Below are positions 1 through 9,355 of a stretch of DNA of 64,000 nucleotides, piece by piece. Each line of letters begins with the position of its first letter. The stretch's first letter is position 1. A model generated the notes under the pieces. The model searched no databases. It saw only the letters and a program-made list of their open reading frames with translations, and had not been told where the DNA came from. Position numbers and translations under genes: made by a program. Source of the DNA: Novosphingobium lentum NBRC 107847 (lineage in GTDB: Bacteria; Pseudomonadota; Alphaproteobacteria; Sphingomonadales; Sphingomonadaceae); the NCBI RefSeq assembly GCF_001590965.1, contig NZ_BCTW01000002.1, forward strand, positions 223,701-287,700, in the 5' to 3' direction.

Positions 1-1252
1 TGTTCATGTTCATCGAATGGCCTGACGCGCCATGGTCCGTGCTGGCATACGCAGCCGACATATCCATGCCCGCCATGTCGTGGCCGGCATGATCGGTCCC
101 TGTGGCGGGCGCATCCATCGCGCCCATGCCCATGTCCTTCATCGTCAGCAATGGACGCTCGCGAAGGGCGGGCACTGCCGCCACCATCCCCTCGCGCGGC
201 GCAAGCGTTGCGCGGGCCAGGCCGGATCGGTCGATCGCTTCGCCAACGATCGTGTAGGCGCGATCTTCGGCCGGCGTGACGATCACATCGTAGGTTTCCG
301 CGATCGACATCTGCAATTCGTCAACCGCGACCGGCCGAACCGGAAGGCCGTCGGCCGCCACCACTGTCATTTGCAGGCCTGGAATGCGGACGTTGAAGAT
401 CGTCATCGCCGCGGCATTGATTAGCCGCAACCGGACGCGCTCGCCCGGCTTGAACAGCGCCGTCCAGTTGTCATTTGGGCCATAGCCGTTGACGACGTAG
501 GTATAGACCGAACCGGTCACATCGAGGATGTCGGTCGGATCCATTCGCATCCGCGCCCAGGCCAGGCGATCGGCGTGCGACTGGTCCTTGCCGGCGAGCA
601 ATCCGGCTAGTGTCTGCTTCTGCTGGTTGTAGTAGCCGGATTCCTGCTTGAGCTTACTGAACAACATGTGCGGATGTACGAAGCTGTGGTCGGAAAACAT
701 AACCACATGCTCGCGGTCGTAGCCGATCGGATCGGCATCCTTGGGATCGATCACAATCGGGCCATAGTGGCCCATCGCTTCCTGCAGCCCGGAATGGCTG
801 TGATACCAATAGGTCCCCGACTGCTCGATCGGAAATTCATAGGTGAACGATGAGCGCGGTTTGATGCCAGGGAAACTCAGTCCAGGCACGCCGTCCATCT
901 GGAACGGAACCAGCAGTCCGTGCCAGTGCAGCGAGGTTTCCTCATCCAGCGCGTTGTCGACCGTGATCTTGACCGTCTGGCCCTCGCGCAGGCGCAGGAG
1001 CGGCGCTGGCACCGTGCCATTCATCGCGATGACATGGGCCTCGCGCCCGTCAACACGTACCCGCTCGTGGGCGACCCGAAGGGCAATGGTGTCACCGGAA
1101 AGCTCCGGCAACGGTCGGGCGATGCCGCGGGACACCGGCTGTGCCCACGCTGGCATCCAGGCAGCAAGTGCAAGGCCGCTGCCTGCAAGGCTGGCGCCGC
1201 GCAGAAGTGCGCGGCGATCAAGCCCCGGCAGAGGAACGAGTGGAGTGGTCAT
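1..1252 (-). CDS. copA: Copper-resistance multicopper oxidase CopA, C-terminus beyond window
   Basis: Periplasmic multicopper oxidase of the copper-resistance (CopA/PcoA) family, expected to oxidise Cu(I) or sequester copper. About 417 codons are visible and the gene runs off the left edge. The N-terminus has a twin-arginine motif (DRRALLRG, residues 12-19) and a hydrophobic stretch ending in AWA, so Tat export is likely. Copper-ligand motifs HWHG and YWYHSHSG are present in the first cupredoxin domain. Near the edge is a Met/His-rich stretch (MKDMGMGAMDA, then HAGHDMAGMDMS) typical of CopA. The C-terminal type 1 copper site cannot be seen. The start is the ATG at 1252-1250, 52 bases after the sigma-factor gene, so it is probably transcribed with the upstream sensor/sigma module. 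Confidence 0.93.
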   Translation of the reverse strand, partial: MTTPLVPLPGLDRRALLRGASLAGSGLALAAWMPAWAQPVSRGIARPLPELSGDTIALRVAHERVRVDGREAHVIAMNGTVPAPLLRLREGQTVKITVDNALDEETSLHWHGLLVPFQMDGVPGLSFPGIKPRSSFTYEFPIEQSGTYWYHSHSGLQEAMGHYGPIVIDPKDADPIGYDREHVVMFSDHSFVHPHMLFSKLKQESGYYNQQKQTLAGLLAGKDQSHADRLAWARMRMDPTDILDVTGSVYTYVVNGYGPNDNWTALFKPGERVRLRLINAAAMTIFNVRIPGLQMTVVAADGLPVRPVAVDELQMSIAETYDVIVTPAEDRAYTIVGEAIDRSGLARATLAPREGMVAAVPALRERPLLTMKDMGMGAMDAPATGTDHAGHDMAGMDMSAAYASTDHGASGHSMNMN

Positions 1253-1304
1253 GGAGGCGCTGCCCTGTTCTGAATCTGTTGTGTGCAGATACGCAGATGC
1301 CGCT

Positions 1305-1868
1305 TCAGCCCCTCAAAATGTCCTGCAATTTATTGCGCGCGCGATGGAGCCGCGTTTCGACGGCTTTTTCGGTAATACCCAGAAGCGCGGCAGTCTCCGT
1401 CTGCGAAAGTCCCTCGACTGTGCGCAGCACCAGCACATCCTTGAGCCGAGTCGGAAGCCCACTCATTGCTTTGAGGACATGGGCCAGTTCCTGCCGATCA
1501 CTGGCTTCTCGTTCGACGTCGGCAGACAGATCGACCGGATCGGGTGCGTTGTCGAGCGGTGTGGCAAACGAGAAGAGCGCACGCACCGTTCTGCGCCGCG
1601 CCCAATCCCGGCACTTGTTGAGCGCAATGCGCGTGAGCCAATGCTTGAGTGGTCTCGACTGATCGAAGCGCTTGAGCGCTGCAAAACCGGCAATGAAGGT
1701 CTGTTGTGTGATGTCGAGGGCCGCGTCATCATTGGCGGTATGCGCGCGGGCGAAGCGGAAAATTGCATCGCGATGCCGGCGCATCAATTCGGTATAGGCG
1801 CCTTGCCTGCCCCCGATCGCCAGAGCTGCCAGTTCGCCGTCCGAACACGCGCCAAGATCGAGGCTCAT
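1305..1868 (-). CDS. ECF-type sigma-70 factor, CnrH-like
   Basis: Extracytoplasmic-function sigma factor of 187 residues. Region 2 lies at about residues 25-92 (MRRHRDAIFRFA..., WLTRIALNKCRDWARRR) and region 4 at about 125-180 (LKDVLVLRTVEGLSQTETAA, a helix-turn-helix). It starts at an ATGA overlap with the CnrX-like sensor gene, and the gene before that encodes a one-TM anti-sigma candidate. This reproduces the known cnrY-cnrX-cnrH order of metal-responsive sigma modules. The likely role, by inference, is to activate its own operon and the adjacent copper genes when periplasmic metal is sensed. The target promoters were not identified. Confidence 0.9.
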   Translation of the reverse strand: MSLDLGACSDGELAALAIGGRQGAYTELMRRHRDAIFRFARAHTANDDAALDITQQTFIAGFAALKRFDQSRPLKHWLTRIALNKCRDWARRRTVRALFSFATPLDNAPDPVDLSADVEREASDRQELAHVLKAMSGLPTRLKDVLVLRTVEGLSQTETAALLGITEKAVETRLHRARNKLQDILRG

Positions 1869-2305
1869 TTTGCCTCGACGGTCAGCGCCTTGACCACTGC
1901 GTCATCAAACCGCGCGGCCTGTTCGGGTCTCAGCACACTGCGCATGGCGAATATGTGTTCGAGCGTAACTTTTTGCAGTTCCCCCATCGCCTGATGCGAG
2001 TGATCGATTGCTGCGCTGACCTGCGGCCCGTAACCATGCTCGGTCTGAATCGCCTGCGCCAGGCGGGCATTATCCGCGCGCAGTTCCAGTTCGAGCGCCT
2101 GCCGCTGGATGGCAAATTGCGCTTCGATGGCTTCGATTTTCGTTTCCTGGACAGAATCCAGATCGAGCTTCTGGTGGAGGAGCTGGTGAAGCTCGCTTTC
2201 AACTGGCGGAGGCGGAACAATATAGCTGCGGCCCACAAAGACGCCTGCCAATGCCGCGCCAAAGGCGATCAGGATAACCACCAGGTAGCGGGACCGATTG
2301 TTCAT
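1865..2305 (-). CDS. CnrX-like periplasmic metal-sensor protein
   Basis: Membrane-anchored periplasmic metal sensor of the CnrX/heavy-metal-resistance family, 146 residues. One TM helix (about 7-25) is followed by a helical periplasmic domain. From memory, CnrX binds Ni/Co through His42, His46, Glu63, His119 and Met123. Here H40, H44, E61, H117 and M121 fall in the same spacing with a constant offset of two, which strongly supports a working metal site. It overlaps its neighbours by ATGA on both sides, with the anti-sigma candidate upstream and the ECF sigma downstream. The metal actually sensed (Cu, Ni or Co) cannot be read from the sequence, but the adjacent genes point to copper. Confidence 0.85.
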   Translation of the reverse strand: MNNRSRYLVVILIAFGAALAGVFVGRSYIVPPPPVESELHQLLHQKLDLDSVQETKIEAIEAQFAIQRQALELELRADNARLAQAIQTEHGYGPQVSAAIDHSHQAMGELQKVTLEHIFAMRSVLRPEQAARFDDAVVKALTVEAK

Positions 2306-2583
2306 CGCGCGCTCGCCAGCAAGGTCGACGGGGCAAGCGCCGCAGGCGCGCCCAGCGGAAACGGATTCGGCGCCGCACTCGCCGGTGTACCGGGAACGGC
2401 GGAACCCAAAATGCCGGTAACCAGCGCGACTGCGGCCGCTGCCGCAAACAGCCCGCCTGACTGACGACCGCCTGTCGCCAGTTCCCGGTTCAGCCCATCG
2501 AGCACTGCCGCATCGATCATGCTCAGGCGCGGATCAACCGGAAGGTCTCGCAATCGGGCAAGCGTGCTTTCGATATCTGTCAT
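2302..2583 (-). CDS. Small one-TM anti-sigma factor candidate, CnrY-like
   Basis: A 93-residue protein with a cytosolic-looking N-terminus (about 1-44), one TM helix at about 45-64 (LFAAAAAVALVTGILGSAV) and a short Ala/Pro-rich periplasmic tail. I do not recognise it by sequence. Size, topology and position (first gene of anti-sigma, sensor and ECF sigma, all joined by ATGA overlaps) match CnrY, the anti-sigma factor that sequesters CnrH at the membrane. The assignment therefore rests on synteny and topology, not on a clear motif. Confidence 0.65.
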   Translation of the reverse strand: MTDIESTLARLRDLPVDPRLSMIDAAVLDGLNRELATGGRQSGGLFAAAAAVALVTGILGSAVPGTPASAAPNPFPLGAPAALAPSTLLASAR

Positions 2584-2712
2584 TCTGGTTCTCCGGGCTC
2601 CTCGGCCTTCATACGCAAGGACGGAACCAATCCCTCAAATTATTTCGCGCCGGGATGTGAGGGGTCACCGCGCGACCTGCGTATTAGCCAGCAGATATCT
2701 CAGGAGCATTTC
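2584..2712. promoter_or_regulatory. Divergent regulatory region between the anti-sigma gene and copC
   Basis: This 129-base gap separates the leftward sensor/sigma/oxidase operon from the rightward copCD operon, so both promoters should lie here. An inverted repeat CCCTCA (2632-2637) / TGAGGG (2658-2663) is present. A GGAACC at 2623-2628 resembles an ECF -35 element reading rightward, but its -10 partner is unclear. The copC ribosome-binding site (AGGAG, about 7 bases before the ATG) is good. Confidence 0.35.
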
Positions 2713-3117
2713 ATGAAACTCATCAGATCGATTGCCACCGCAGTTGCTGCGATTGCCATGACAACCGCCATTCCCGCGCTGGCTCATCCCAGGCTGGTGT
2801 CTTCGATCCCTGCCGCTCAGACAGCGGTGCAATCTGCCCGGCAGATCACGCTTCGCTTCACCGAACGACTGATGCCGCAATTGACGGGTCTGGAAATTGC
2901 GCCTGCCGGTATGGCCGGTATGTCGCACGCCGATCATTCGGCTCATATGGCTATGGCGCCCTTGCCAGCGATCAAAACGGCATTTTCTTCGGATGGCAAA
3001 ACCCTCATCGCGACTTTCGCCAGTGCCTTGCCGCGCGGGACCTATACCGTGACCTGGCATGCGGTTGCGGCTGACACCCATCGGGTCCAAGGCCAGTTCG
3101 CCTTCACGGTCAGGTAA
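2713..3117 (+). CDS. copC: Periplasmic copper-binding protein CopC
   Basis: Periplasmic copper carrier of the CopC/YobA family, 134 residues. A signal peptide ends at ALA before His25, so the mature protein would start with His (HPRLV), the usual copper ligand of CopC. A Met/His-rich loop (MAGMSHADHSAHMAMA) and the closing motif DTHRVQGQFAFTV fit the family. It has a good AGGAG ribosome-binding site and is followed after 5 bases by copD, with which it should act in copper handling across the inner membrane. Confidence 0.92.
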   Translation: MKLIRSIATAVAAIAMTTAIPALAHPRLVSSIPAAQTAVQSARQITLRFTERLMPQLTGLEIAPAGMAGMSHADHSAHMAMAPLPAIKTAFSSDGKTLIATFASALPRGTYTVTWHAVAADTHRVQGQFAFTVR

Positions 3118-3122
3118 CAGGC

Positions 3123-4034
3123 ATGTCCGAGGGGCCGATCATTGCTGTCCGCTTCGGACTCTTCGCAATCGAAGGGCTGCTGTTGGGTGTGCCCCTCTTC
3201 GGTCTCTATGCCTTGCGCGGACCGGAACGCAGCCAGCTTCCGTTCCGGGCATGGCTGATCCTGCTCGGCCTGATTGGTGTTTGCCTGAACTTCCTGGGCT
3301 TTGCCCTGTTGCTCGCGAACATGGCGGGCACAGCCATCGACGCCATCGATTCTGACCTCGCCCGCTCGATCCTGCTGACCGCGCCCGTTGGCTGGGCCTT
3401 TATGGTGCGCCTGTCGGTCACGGCGCTCGCCTTGGGCGTAGTTCTGCTGGCACCGGCAAACCGAACGAGCATGCTGGCAAGCGTTACCGCATTCAGCAGC
3501 GTCGCGCTCGCATCACTGGCCTGGAACGGGCACGGCGTAGCCACCGAAGGCGTGCTGGCCTGGCCACATCTGCTTGCCGACATCGTTCATCTGCTGGCCG
3601 CAGGCGTTTGGCTGGGTGCGATCGCCTGCCTCCTCTATATGGTGGTCCGCCCGAAGGCCTCCCTTGCTGACCTGACCATCGCCGGGCGATGCCTCAAAGA
3701 GTTCGGCTTTGTGGGGTCTATGGTTGTCGCGCTTCTGATCGCGACGGGCCTGATCAACGGCTTCGCCATCCTTGGCAACCAGCCCTTCGGACCTGCCTTT
3801 GGCTCAGCCTACATTGTCCTGATGGGCAGCAAACTTGCGCTGTTTGCCCTCATGCTGGCGCTTGCAGCGCTGCACCGGTTCCGGCTTGTTCCCGCAGTGG
3901 AAAGCGCCACTGACCACGCGGATAAGGCGATGGCCGTTCGCCGGATAAGATCGAGCATGGCCGTCGAACTGGCTGCTGCAGTCGTGATCCTTGGCCTCGT
4001 CGCGTGGCTGGGAACGCTGGAGCCGGGCTGGTGA
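3123..4034 (+). CDS. copD: Copper resistance membrane protein CopD
   Basis: Integral inner-membrane protein of the CopD family, 303 residues, with about eight hydrophobic helices through most of its length. The segment HLLADIVHLLAAGVWLGAI is characteristic of the family (conserved His residues in TM helices). It is the partner of CopC, probably moving copper into the cytoplasm or membrane. It lies 5 bases after copC, so they are surely cotranscribed. Confidence 0.9.
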   Translation: MSEGPIIAVRFGLFAIEGLLLGVPLFGLYALRGPERSQLPFRAWLILLGLIGVCLNFLGFALLLANMAGTAIDAIDSDLARSILLTAPVGWAFMVRLSVTALALGVVLLAPANRTSMLASVTAFSSVALASLAWNGHGVATEGVLAWPHLLADIVHLLAAGVWLGAIACLLYMVVRPKASLADLTIAGRCLKEFGFVGSMVVALLIATGLINGFAILGNQPFGPAFGSAYIVLMGSKLALFALMLALAALHRFRLVPAVESATDHADKAMAVRRIRSSMAVELAAAVVILGLVAWLGTLEPGW

Positions 4035-4136
4035 CGCGCCGTATTTCGCCTTCACCTGCCAGCGCAGGCCGTCTTTCGTCCCGTCATTTGAAAGGATCAT
4101 TCCATTTCAGAGCATGAACTTCATGGCGGCGGAAAG

Positions 4137-4352
4137 ATGTCCGGCCTCGCCAAACTCGTTTTCGGCGGCTTCGCGATAGTGGCGGGCTACTACCTGTTCA
4201 CCGAGCACACTGTGCACGTGCTGAGCGCATTGCCGCTCCTTCTCTTCCTGTCCTGCCCGATCATGCACCTCTTCATGCATCATGGTCACAAACATGGCGG
4301 TGGTCCGCCGTCAGGCAAGTCACAGGGGGCCGGCGACGTCGGTGCACAATGA
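4137..4352 (+). CDS. DUF2933 small membrane protein
   Basis: A 71-residue protein with two short hydrophobic helices (about 5-22 and 28-45) followed by a His/Met-rich tail (CPIMHLFMHHGHKHGGG). This is the layout of DUF2933 proteins, small membrane proteins of unknown function often found beside copper-resistance genes. The His/Met tail suggests metal binding. It overlaps the next reading frame by ATGA at 4349. Confidence 0.8.
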   Translation: MSGLAKLVFGGFAIVAGYYLFTEHTVHVLSALPLLLFLSCPIMHLFMHHGHKHGGGPPSGKSQGAGDVGAQ

Positions 4353-4363
4353 TGGAGGGTACC

Positions 4364-5014
4364 ATGGCTACGCATCAGATGCAGGGTTTCGGCCTGTGGG
4401 GCCTCGCTTTCGTCAACTCGGTGGTGTTCATCCTGTTCGCTCTGAGCTTCTTCAAACCGCAGTCGCCAAGGGACTGGCGCAGCTTCAGCGCGTTCAGCGC
4501 CTTTCTCGTCGCGCTCTTTGCCGAAATGTATGGCTTTCCGCTCACCATCTACCTGTTTTCGGGCTGGCTCCAGTCGCACTATCCCAGCGTCAACTGGTTC
4601 TCCCACGACGCAGGCCATCTGCTCGAGATGATGTTCGGATGGCGGGTGAACCCCCATTTTGGACCGTTCCACATCGCCAGCTTCGTCCTGATCGGCGGCG
4701 GCTTCTGGATGATTTCGGTGGGCTGGGCCGTGCTCCATGCAGCGCAGCAACGCCGCGCCATAGCGACCACCGGGATTTATGAGCGTATCCGGCACCCCCA
4801 ATATGTCGGCTTCATCCTGATCCTGACCGGGTTCCTACTGCAATGGCCAACGCTGCTGACGCTGGCCATGTATCCGGTTCTGGTCGTCATGTACGTCCGC
4901 CTCGCCCGTCATGAAGAAACGGCCGCGATTGCCGAATATGGCGATGCCTATCGCAGCTATATGGCACGGACGGGCGGTTTCTTTCCAAAGTGGCGAACCC
5001 GAAGCTCTGGTTGA
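4364..5014 (+). CDS. Isoprenylcysteine-methyltransferase-like membrane protein (PEMT/ICMT/NnrU group)
   Basis: Multi-pass membrane protein of about 216 residues. The C-terminal half carries the ICMT/PEMT-type signature (YERIRHPQYVGFILILTGF, then RLARHEETAAIAEYGDAYRSYMARTGGFFP), which binds S-adenosylmethionine in characterised members. Its substrate is unknown. The ATG at 4364 is preferred because GGAGG lies five bases upstream of it; an ATGA-coupled start at 4349 is also possible. Such genes recur in sphingomonad and other copper or heavy-metal clusters next to DUF2933, so a role in metal tolerance is an inference from position only. Confidence 0.8.
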   Translation: MATHQMQGFGLWGLAFVNSVVFILFALSFFKPQSPRDWRSFSAFSAFLVALFAEMYGFPLTIYLFSGWLQSHYPSVNWFSHDAGHLLEMMFGWRVNPHFGPFHIASFVLIGGGFWMISVGWAVLHAAQQRRAIATTGIYERIRHPQYVGFILILTGFLLQWPTLLTLAMYPVLVVMYVRLARHEETAAIAEYGDAYRSYMARTGGFFPKWRTRSSG

Positions 5015-5101
5015 GCAGTTTCCCTTGTTGCAGGCAAACTAGCCGCTTGACCCTGACGTGATGTCAGACCCCACATGAAGATGCGTCAAAGGAGAATCGA
5101 T

Positions 5102-7465
5102 ATGGCATCGACTGATCACAAGGCGCACCAACATAGCGCAAGCTGCTCTAGCGGCGGCGCGAAGGCAGGCGGCACAGCTACTGCGGCCGATCCGGTCTGT
5201 GGCATGAAGGTGGACCCTGCTGCGACCGAGCACCACGCGACCCACGCGGGTCAGGACTATCATTTCTGCAGTGCAGGGTGCCGGGCCAAGTTTGTTGCGA
5301 GCCCGGAGCAATATCTTTCAAAGGGTGCCGCATCGCCGCCCGCAGGGGCCAGTGATGTCATCTATACCTGCCCGATGCATCCCGAGGTGCGTCAGGTTGG
5401 ACCAGGCTCCTGCCCGATCTGCGGGATGGCCCTTGAGCCGGCAACGGTGACGCTGGACACAGGTCCGAGCGCTGAACTCGCCGATATGACCCGCCGCTTC
5501 TGGGTCGCGCTCGTCTTGACGCTTCCGGTCTTTGCCCTGGAAATGGGCGGGCATCTGACCGGCCTGATGATGTTCGTCGGCAAACTGACATCGAACTGGA
5601 TTCAGTTTGTTTTGGCGACGCCGGTTGTGCTGTGGGCGGGTTGGCCATTCTTCACGCGGGGCTGGGCCTCGCTCAAGTCTCGCCACCTCAATATGTTCAC
5701 GCTGATCGCCATGGGTGTCGGCGTTGCCTATCTCTACAGCCTCGTTGCCCATTTCGCGCCGGGGCTGTTTCCGCCCGCCTTCCGCGACGCGATGGGCACC
5801 GTGCCGATCTATTTCGAAGCAGCGGCCGTCATCACCGTGCTGGTCCTGCTCGGGCAAGTGCTCGAACTACGCGCACGCGAACGCACCTCCGGAGCGATCA
5901 AGGCATTGCTCGATCTTGCGCCCAAGACCGCGCGCAGGATTACCGCCGATGGCCAGGACGAGGAAGTTACGCTCGACCTCGTCGTTGTCGGCGATCATCT
6001 GCGGGTCCGTCCCGGCGAAAAGGTGCCGGTCGATGGCGTCATCGCCGAGGGCCGCGTCTCGATCGATGAGTCGCTGGTTACCGGCGAGTCCATGCCTGTC
6101 ACCAAGGAAGCGGGCGCCAAGGTCATCGCCGGTTCGCTCAACAAGACCGGCAGTTTTGTCATGGTCGCCGAGAAGGTCGGAGCCGAGACGCTACTTGCGC
6201 GGATCGTCCTGATGGTGGCCGAAGCCCAGCGCAGCCGCGCGCCGATCCAGCGCATGGCCGATAAGGTTTCGGGCTGGTTTGTGCCGATGGTGATCGCGGT
6301 CGCACTGATCGCTGCCGCCGCCTGGGCGCTGTTCGGACCTGACCCGCGCCTGACCTATGCGCTGGTAGCGGCCGTCTCGGTGCTGATCATCGCCTGCCCC
6401 TGCGCACTGGGTCTCGCCACGCCGATGTCGATCATGGTTGGCGTCGGACGCGGCGCGCAGGCAGGGGTGCTCATCAAGAATGCCGAAGCACTGGAGCGGT
6501 TCGAGAAGATCGATACGCTGATCGTCGACAAGACTGGAACGCTGACCGAAGGGCGTCCTGCGGTCACGGGGATCCGCACCGTCAGCGGATGGGACGAGAA
6601 CGAAATCTTGCGCCTTGCCGCCAGCCTTGAACGCGGCAGCGAGCACCCGCTGGGCGATGCCATCCTGCGCGCCGCGCAGGACCGCAAGCTGGAACTGGAG
6701 CAGGCCAGCGATTTCGACTCTCCGGTTGGGCGCGGCGTGACCGGCACGTTGTCGGGAAAGTATGTCCTGCTCGGTGGACTGCGGTTCATGGCCGAACAGA
6801 AGATCGACACCGCTGAACTCAATGAAGCAGCCGAGGCAATGCGAGCAGAAGGTGCGACCGCGATCTTTGCGAGTGTGGATGGCAAGCTCGTCGGCCTGCT
6901 GGGCATTTCAGATCCGATCAAGGAAACTTCTGCCCAGGCCATCCGCGAACTGAAGGCAGATGGCATCCGCATTGTCATGATGACCGGGGACAATCGCACG
7001 ACCGCGCTCGCTGTTGCAGCCCGCCTCGGCATTGACGATGTCGAGGCTGAGGTGTTGCCCGAGGACAAGGCCAGCGTCGTCCAGAAGCTCCGCGCCGAAG
7101 GCCGCAGCGTTGCGATGGCCGGGGACGGCGTCAACGATGCGCCGGCGTTGGCGGCTGCCGAGGTCGGCATCGCGATGGGTGCCGGATCCGATGTCGCCAT
7201 AGAAAGCGCAGGCGTGACCTTGCTGCAAGGCGATCTGAACGGCATCGTCCGGGCGCGCCGCCTGTCGCGCGCGGTGATGCGCAACATCCGCCAGAACCTG
7301 GTGTTCGCCTTCGCCTACAACGTCGCCGGCATCCCGATCGCAGCGGGCGCGCTCTATCCGGCCTTTGGCTGGATGCTCTCGCCTGCGATTGCGGCGGCTG
7401 CCATGGCCCTCTCATCGGTCAGCGTCATCACCAATGCCTTGCGCCTACGGATCGTCCGGCTGTGA
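5102..7465 (+). CDS. Copper-translocating P1B-type ATPase with YHS and metal-binding domains
   Basis: Inner-membrane copper-exporting ATPase, 787 residues from the ATG at 5102, which has AAGGAG just upstream. Domains in order: a His/Cys-rich N-tail, a YHS domain (about 28-70, [10 protein letters not shown]), a heavy-metal-binding domain (about 88-113, YTCPMHPEV...[10 protein letters not shown]), TM helices, the actuator motif TGES, the CPC metal-site motif in TM6 ([16 protein letters not shown], about 427-442), the phosphorylation site DKTGTLT (about 476), TGDN (about 626) and [10 protein letters not shown] (about 674). CPC plus a YHS domain marks the Cu(I)-ATPase group. It ends in a GTGA overlap with the next gene. 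Confidence 0.95.
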   Translation: MASTDHKAHQHSASCSSGGAKAGGTATAADPVCGMKVDPAATEHHATHAGQDYHFCSAGCRAKFVASPEQYLSKGAASPPAGASDVIYTCPMHPEVRQVGPGSCPICGMALEPATVTLDTGPSAELADMTRRFWVALVLTLPVFALEMGGHLTGLMMFVGKLTSNWIQFVLATPVVLWAGWPFFTRGWASLKSRHLNMFTLIAMGVGVAYLYSLVAHFAPGLFPPAFRDAMGTVPIYFEAAAVITVLVLLGQVLELRARERTSGAIKALLDLAPKTARRITADGQDEEVTLDLVVVGDHLRVRPGEKVPVDGVIAEGRVSIDESLVTGESMPVTKEAGAKVIAGSLNKTGSFVMVAEKVGAETLLARIVLMVAEAQRSRAPIQRMADKVSGWFVPMVIAVALIAAAAWALFGPDPRLTYALVAAVSVLIIACPCALGLATPMSIMVGVGRGAQAGVLIKNAEALERFEKIDTLIVDKTGTLTEGRPAVTGIRTVSGWDENEILRLAASLERGSEHPLGDAILRAAQDRKLELEQASDFDSPVGRGVTGTLSGKYVLLGGLRFMAEQKIDTAELNEAAEAMRAEGATAIFASVDGKLVGLLGISDPIKETSAQAIRELKADGIRIVMMTGDNRTTALAVAARLGIDDVEAEVLPEDKASVVQKLRAEGRSVAMAGDGVNDAPALAAAEVGIAMGAGSDVAIESAGVTLLQGDLNGIVRARRLSRAVMRNIRQNLVFAFAYNVAGIPIAAGALYPAFGWMLSPAIAAAAMALSSVSVITNALRLRIVRL

Positions 7466-7992
7466 CCGGCCTGCCGCTCCATTTCGAGGCGAGCGCAATA
7501 ATCACCGGGTCAGCGGAAAGCATCTTCGCCGTTGCGGATGAACCGGACCTTCTGACCCGGCACATGAGCGAGCCATCGCTCATGATGGGCGGCGGCTCTA
7601 TGCAGTGTGAGCTTGATGCTTTGGCAGGGAAAGCGGTGGGATCTGTGATCCGGCTGACCGGCACGGGATTTGGATTCGCGATTACCCTCGAAGAGGTCGT
7701 CGAGGAGCGCACACCGCCTCTGCGCAAGGCCTGGGCGACCATCGGGACACCGCAGCTTGTCGTCATTCGCAACTATCGGATGGGCTTCGCGATCGCAGAA
7801 GCCGTCATGGGCTGCCAGCTTCGTGTCTGGATCGACTACGCCCTGCCGCGATCGGGTGTGCGTCACTGGCTTGGGCGACTGCTGGCGCCGATGTTTGCAC
7901 GCTGGTGCGTCGAGAACATGCTGCACGAAGTTCAGAGCTTTCATATTGCGGCAATAATTGACGCCAGGAAGGAACACAGTGCCGCCCATTGA
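7462..7992 (+). CDS. SRPBCC (START/polyketide-cyclase-like) family protein
   Basis: A 176-residue soluble protein that begins like SRPBCC ligand-binding proteins ([23 protein letters not shown]) and has the expected alternating strands and a long C-terminal helix. The ligand is unknown. It starts at a GTGA overlap with the P-ATPase gene, and its end overlaps the next gene by 14 bases, so it belongs to the copper operon. Its role there is unclear. Confidence 0.65.
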   Translation: MTGLPLHFEASAIITGSAESIFAVADEPDLLTRHMSEPSLMMGGGSMQCELDALAGKAVGSVIRLTGTGFGFAITLEEVVEERTPPLRKAWATIGTPQLVVIRNYRMGFAIAEAVMGCQLRVWIDYALPRSGVRHWLGRLLAPMFARWCVENMLHEVQSFHIAAIIDARKEHSAAH

Positions 7993-9355
7993 ACCCCCGA
8001 ACGGCTTACTGGTCACCACAGAAGCGATTGCAGAGCAGCTTAACCTTGGCTGCTTCTGCATCTCGCTCGACCGTAAGGAGTTGGAAGAAGCCCTGGACAG
8101 GGCAGTCCGGATCGAGGGTTTTGCGGAGCGGCTGAGTGCATCGCATCCGACGCTGTTTTCCAATGTTCCCGTATTCGTTCCATCGGCAACGCTGGGCAAA
8201 ATGATGCTGATCGTCGATGCCGTTGAGGGGGCCGCGCAGTTACCAGTCTTTCGTGCGGCGACCTTGTCCCATGCACCGCCATCGGCACAAATGGACTTCG
8301 GGCCGGTCGGGGCATTCATGGGCTACGATTTCCACCTAGCTCCTGACGGTCCAAAGCTCATCGAGGTGAACACCAATGCCGGGGGAGCCTTCCTCAATGC
8401 GTTTCTGGCGGGGGCACAGCACGCCTGCTGTCCGGAGGCCGAGTTCCAGGTCAGGCCCCTGACCGAAAGTGAGTTTGCCGAGCGTGTGGCTCGAATGTTT
8501 ACGGCCGAATGGCAGTTGCAGCGCGGTGGCGGCCAGCCGGCGCTGGTTGCGATTGTCGATGACCTGCCCGAGCAGCAGCATTTATACCCGGAGTTCCAGC
8601 TGGCGAAGGTGATGCTCGAAAGACAGGGTATTCCAACGGTGATCGTCGATCCCTCAGAAATGATGTTCGACGGACAGAAACTCACGGTCAACGGGCGCAT
8701 GGTCGACCTGGTCTACAACCGCCTGGTCGACTTCTCGCTTGAGGAGCCGCGACATGCCGCACTCCAGTCCGCTTACCTGCAAGGGGCAGTCGTCCTCACA
8801 CCGTCGCCTCATGTTCACGCCCTCTTCGCAGACAAGCGCAATCTTGCGCTGCTGTCAGACGATGCACGGCTGGATGAGTGGGGGCTATCGATCGAACGCC
8901 GCGCCGTTCTGCGTAGTGGCCTGCCGCGGACCGTAGTCGTCACGGCCGCCAATAGCGAGGATCTTTGGCGCGAACGCCGGAACCTGTTTTTCAAGCCGGC
9001 CCGCGGCCATGGCAGCAAAGCGGCGTATCGAGGTGACAAGCTCACGCGCCGGGTATGGGACGAGATCGTCAGCGGCGTATATGTCGCGCAAGCCTTTGCC
9101 GCGCCCAGCGCACGCAACGCAACTGTGGCGGGCGAGAGCATCGTTCTCAAAACTGACATCCGACTATACACATATGCCGGAGAGCTACTCCTTGCCGCCG
9201 CACGGCTTTATCAAGGCCAAACCACCAACATGCGGACCGCAGGGGGCGGATTTTCCCCCGTTCTTGAAATGACGGGCCCTGAATCCTGCTTGGACCAAGC
9301 GTGCGGGCAAGTCCCTGAACCAACCACATCGGAATCAGCGATTAAAATGAGCTGA
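7979..9355 (+). CDS. ATP-grasp-like protein with permuted motif order, function unknown
   Basis: About 458 residues from the GTG at 7979, which has AGGAAGG six bases upstream. A metal-binding-like motif LIEVNTNAGGAFLN sits near residue 130, while an ATP-binding-like FFKPARGHGSKAA lies near residue 340. In ordinary ATP-grasp enzymes the lysine/glycine-rich loop comes first and the E-x-N motif last, so this looks circularly permuted. Near the end, TDIRLYTYAGELLLAAARLYQGQTTN-like strands fit an ATP-grasp core. I do not know a product. Tight coupling to the copper genes suggests a part in metal resistance, perhaps making a peptide-like ligand, but that is speculation. Confidence 0.55.
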   Translation: MPPIEPPNGLLVTTEAIAEQLNLGCFCISLDRKELEEALDRAVRIEGFAERLSASHPTLFSNVPVFVPSATLGKMMLIVDAVEGAAQLPVFRAATLSHAPPSAQMDFGPVGAFMGYDFHLAPDGPKLIEVNTNAGGAFLNAFLAGAQHACCPEAEFQVRPLTESEFAERVARMFTAEWQLQRGGGQPALVAIVDDLPEQQHLYPEFQLAKVMLERQGIPTVIVDPSEMMFDGQKLTVNGRMVDLVYNRLVDFSLEEPRHAALQSAYLQGAVVLTPSPHVHALFADKRNLALLSDDARLDEWGLSIERRAVLRSGLPRTVVVTAANSEDLWRERRNLFFKPARGHGSKAAYRGDKLTRRVWDEIVSGVYVAQAFAAPSARNATVAGESIVLKTDIRLYTYAGELLLAAARLYQGQTTNMRTAGGGFSPVLEMTGPESCLDQACGQVPEPTTSESAIKMS

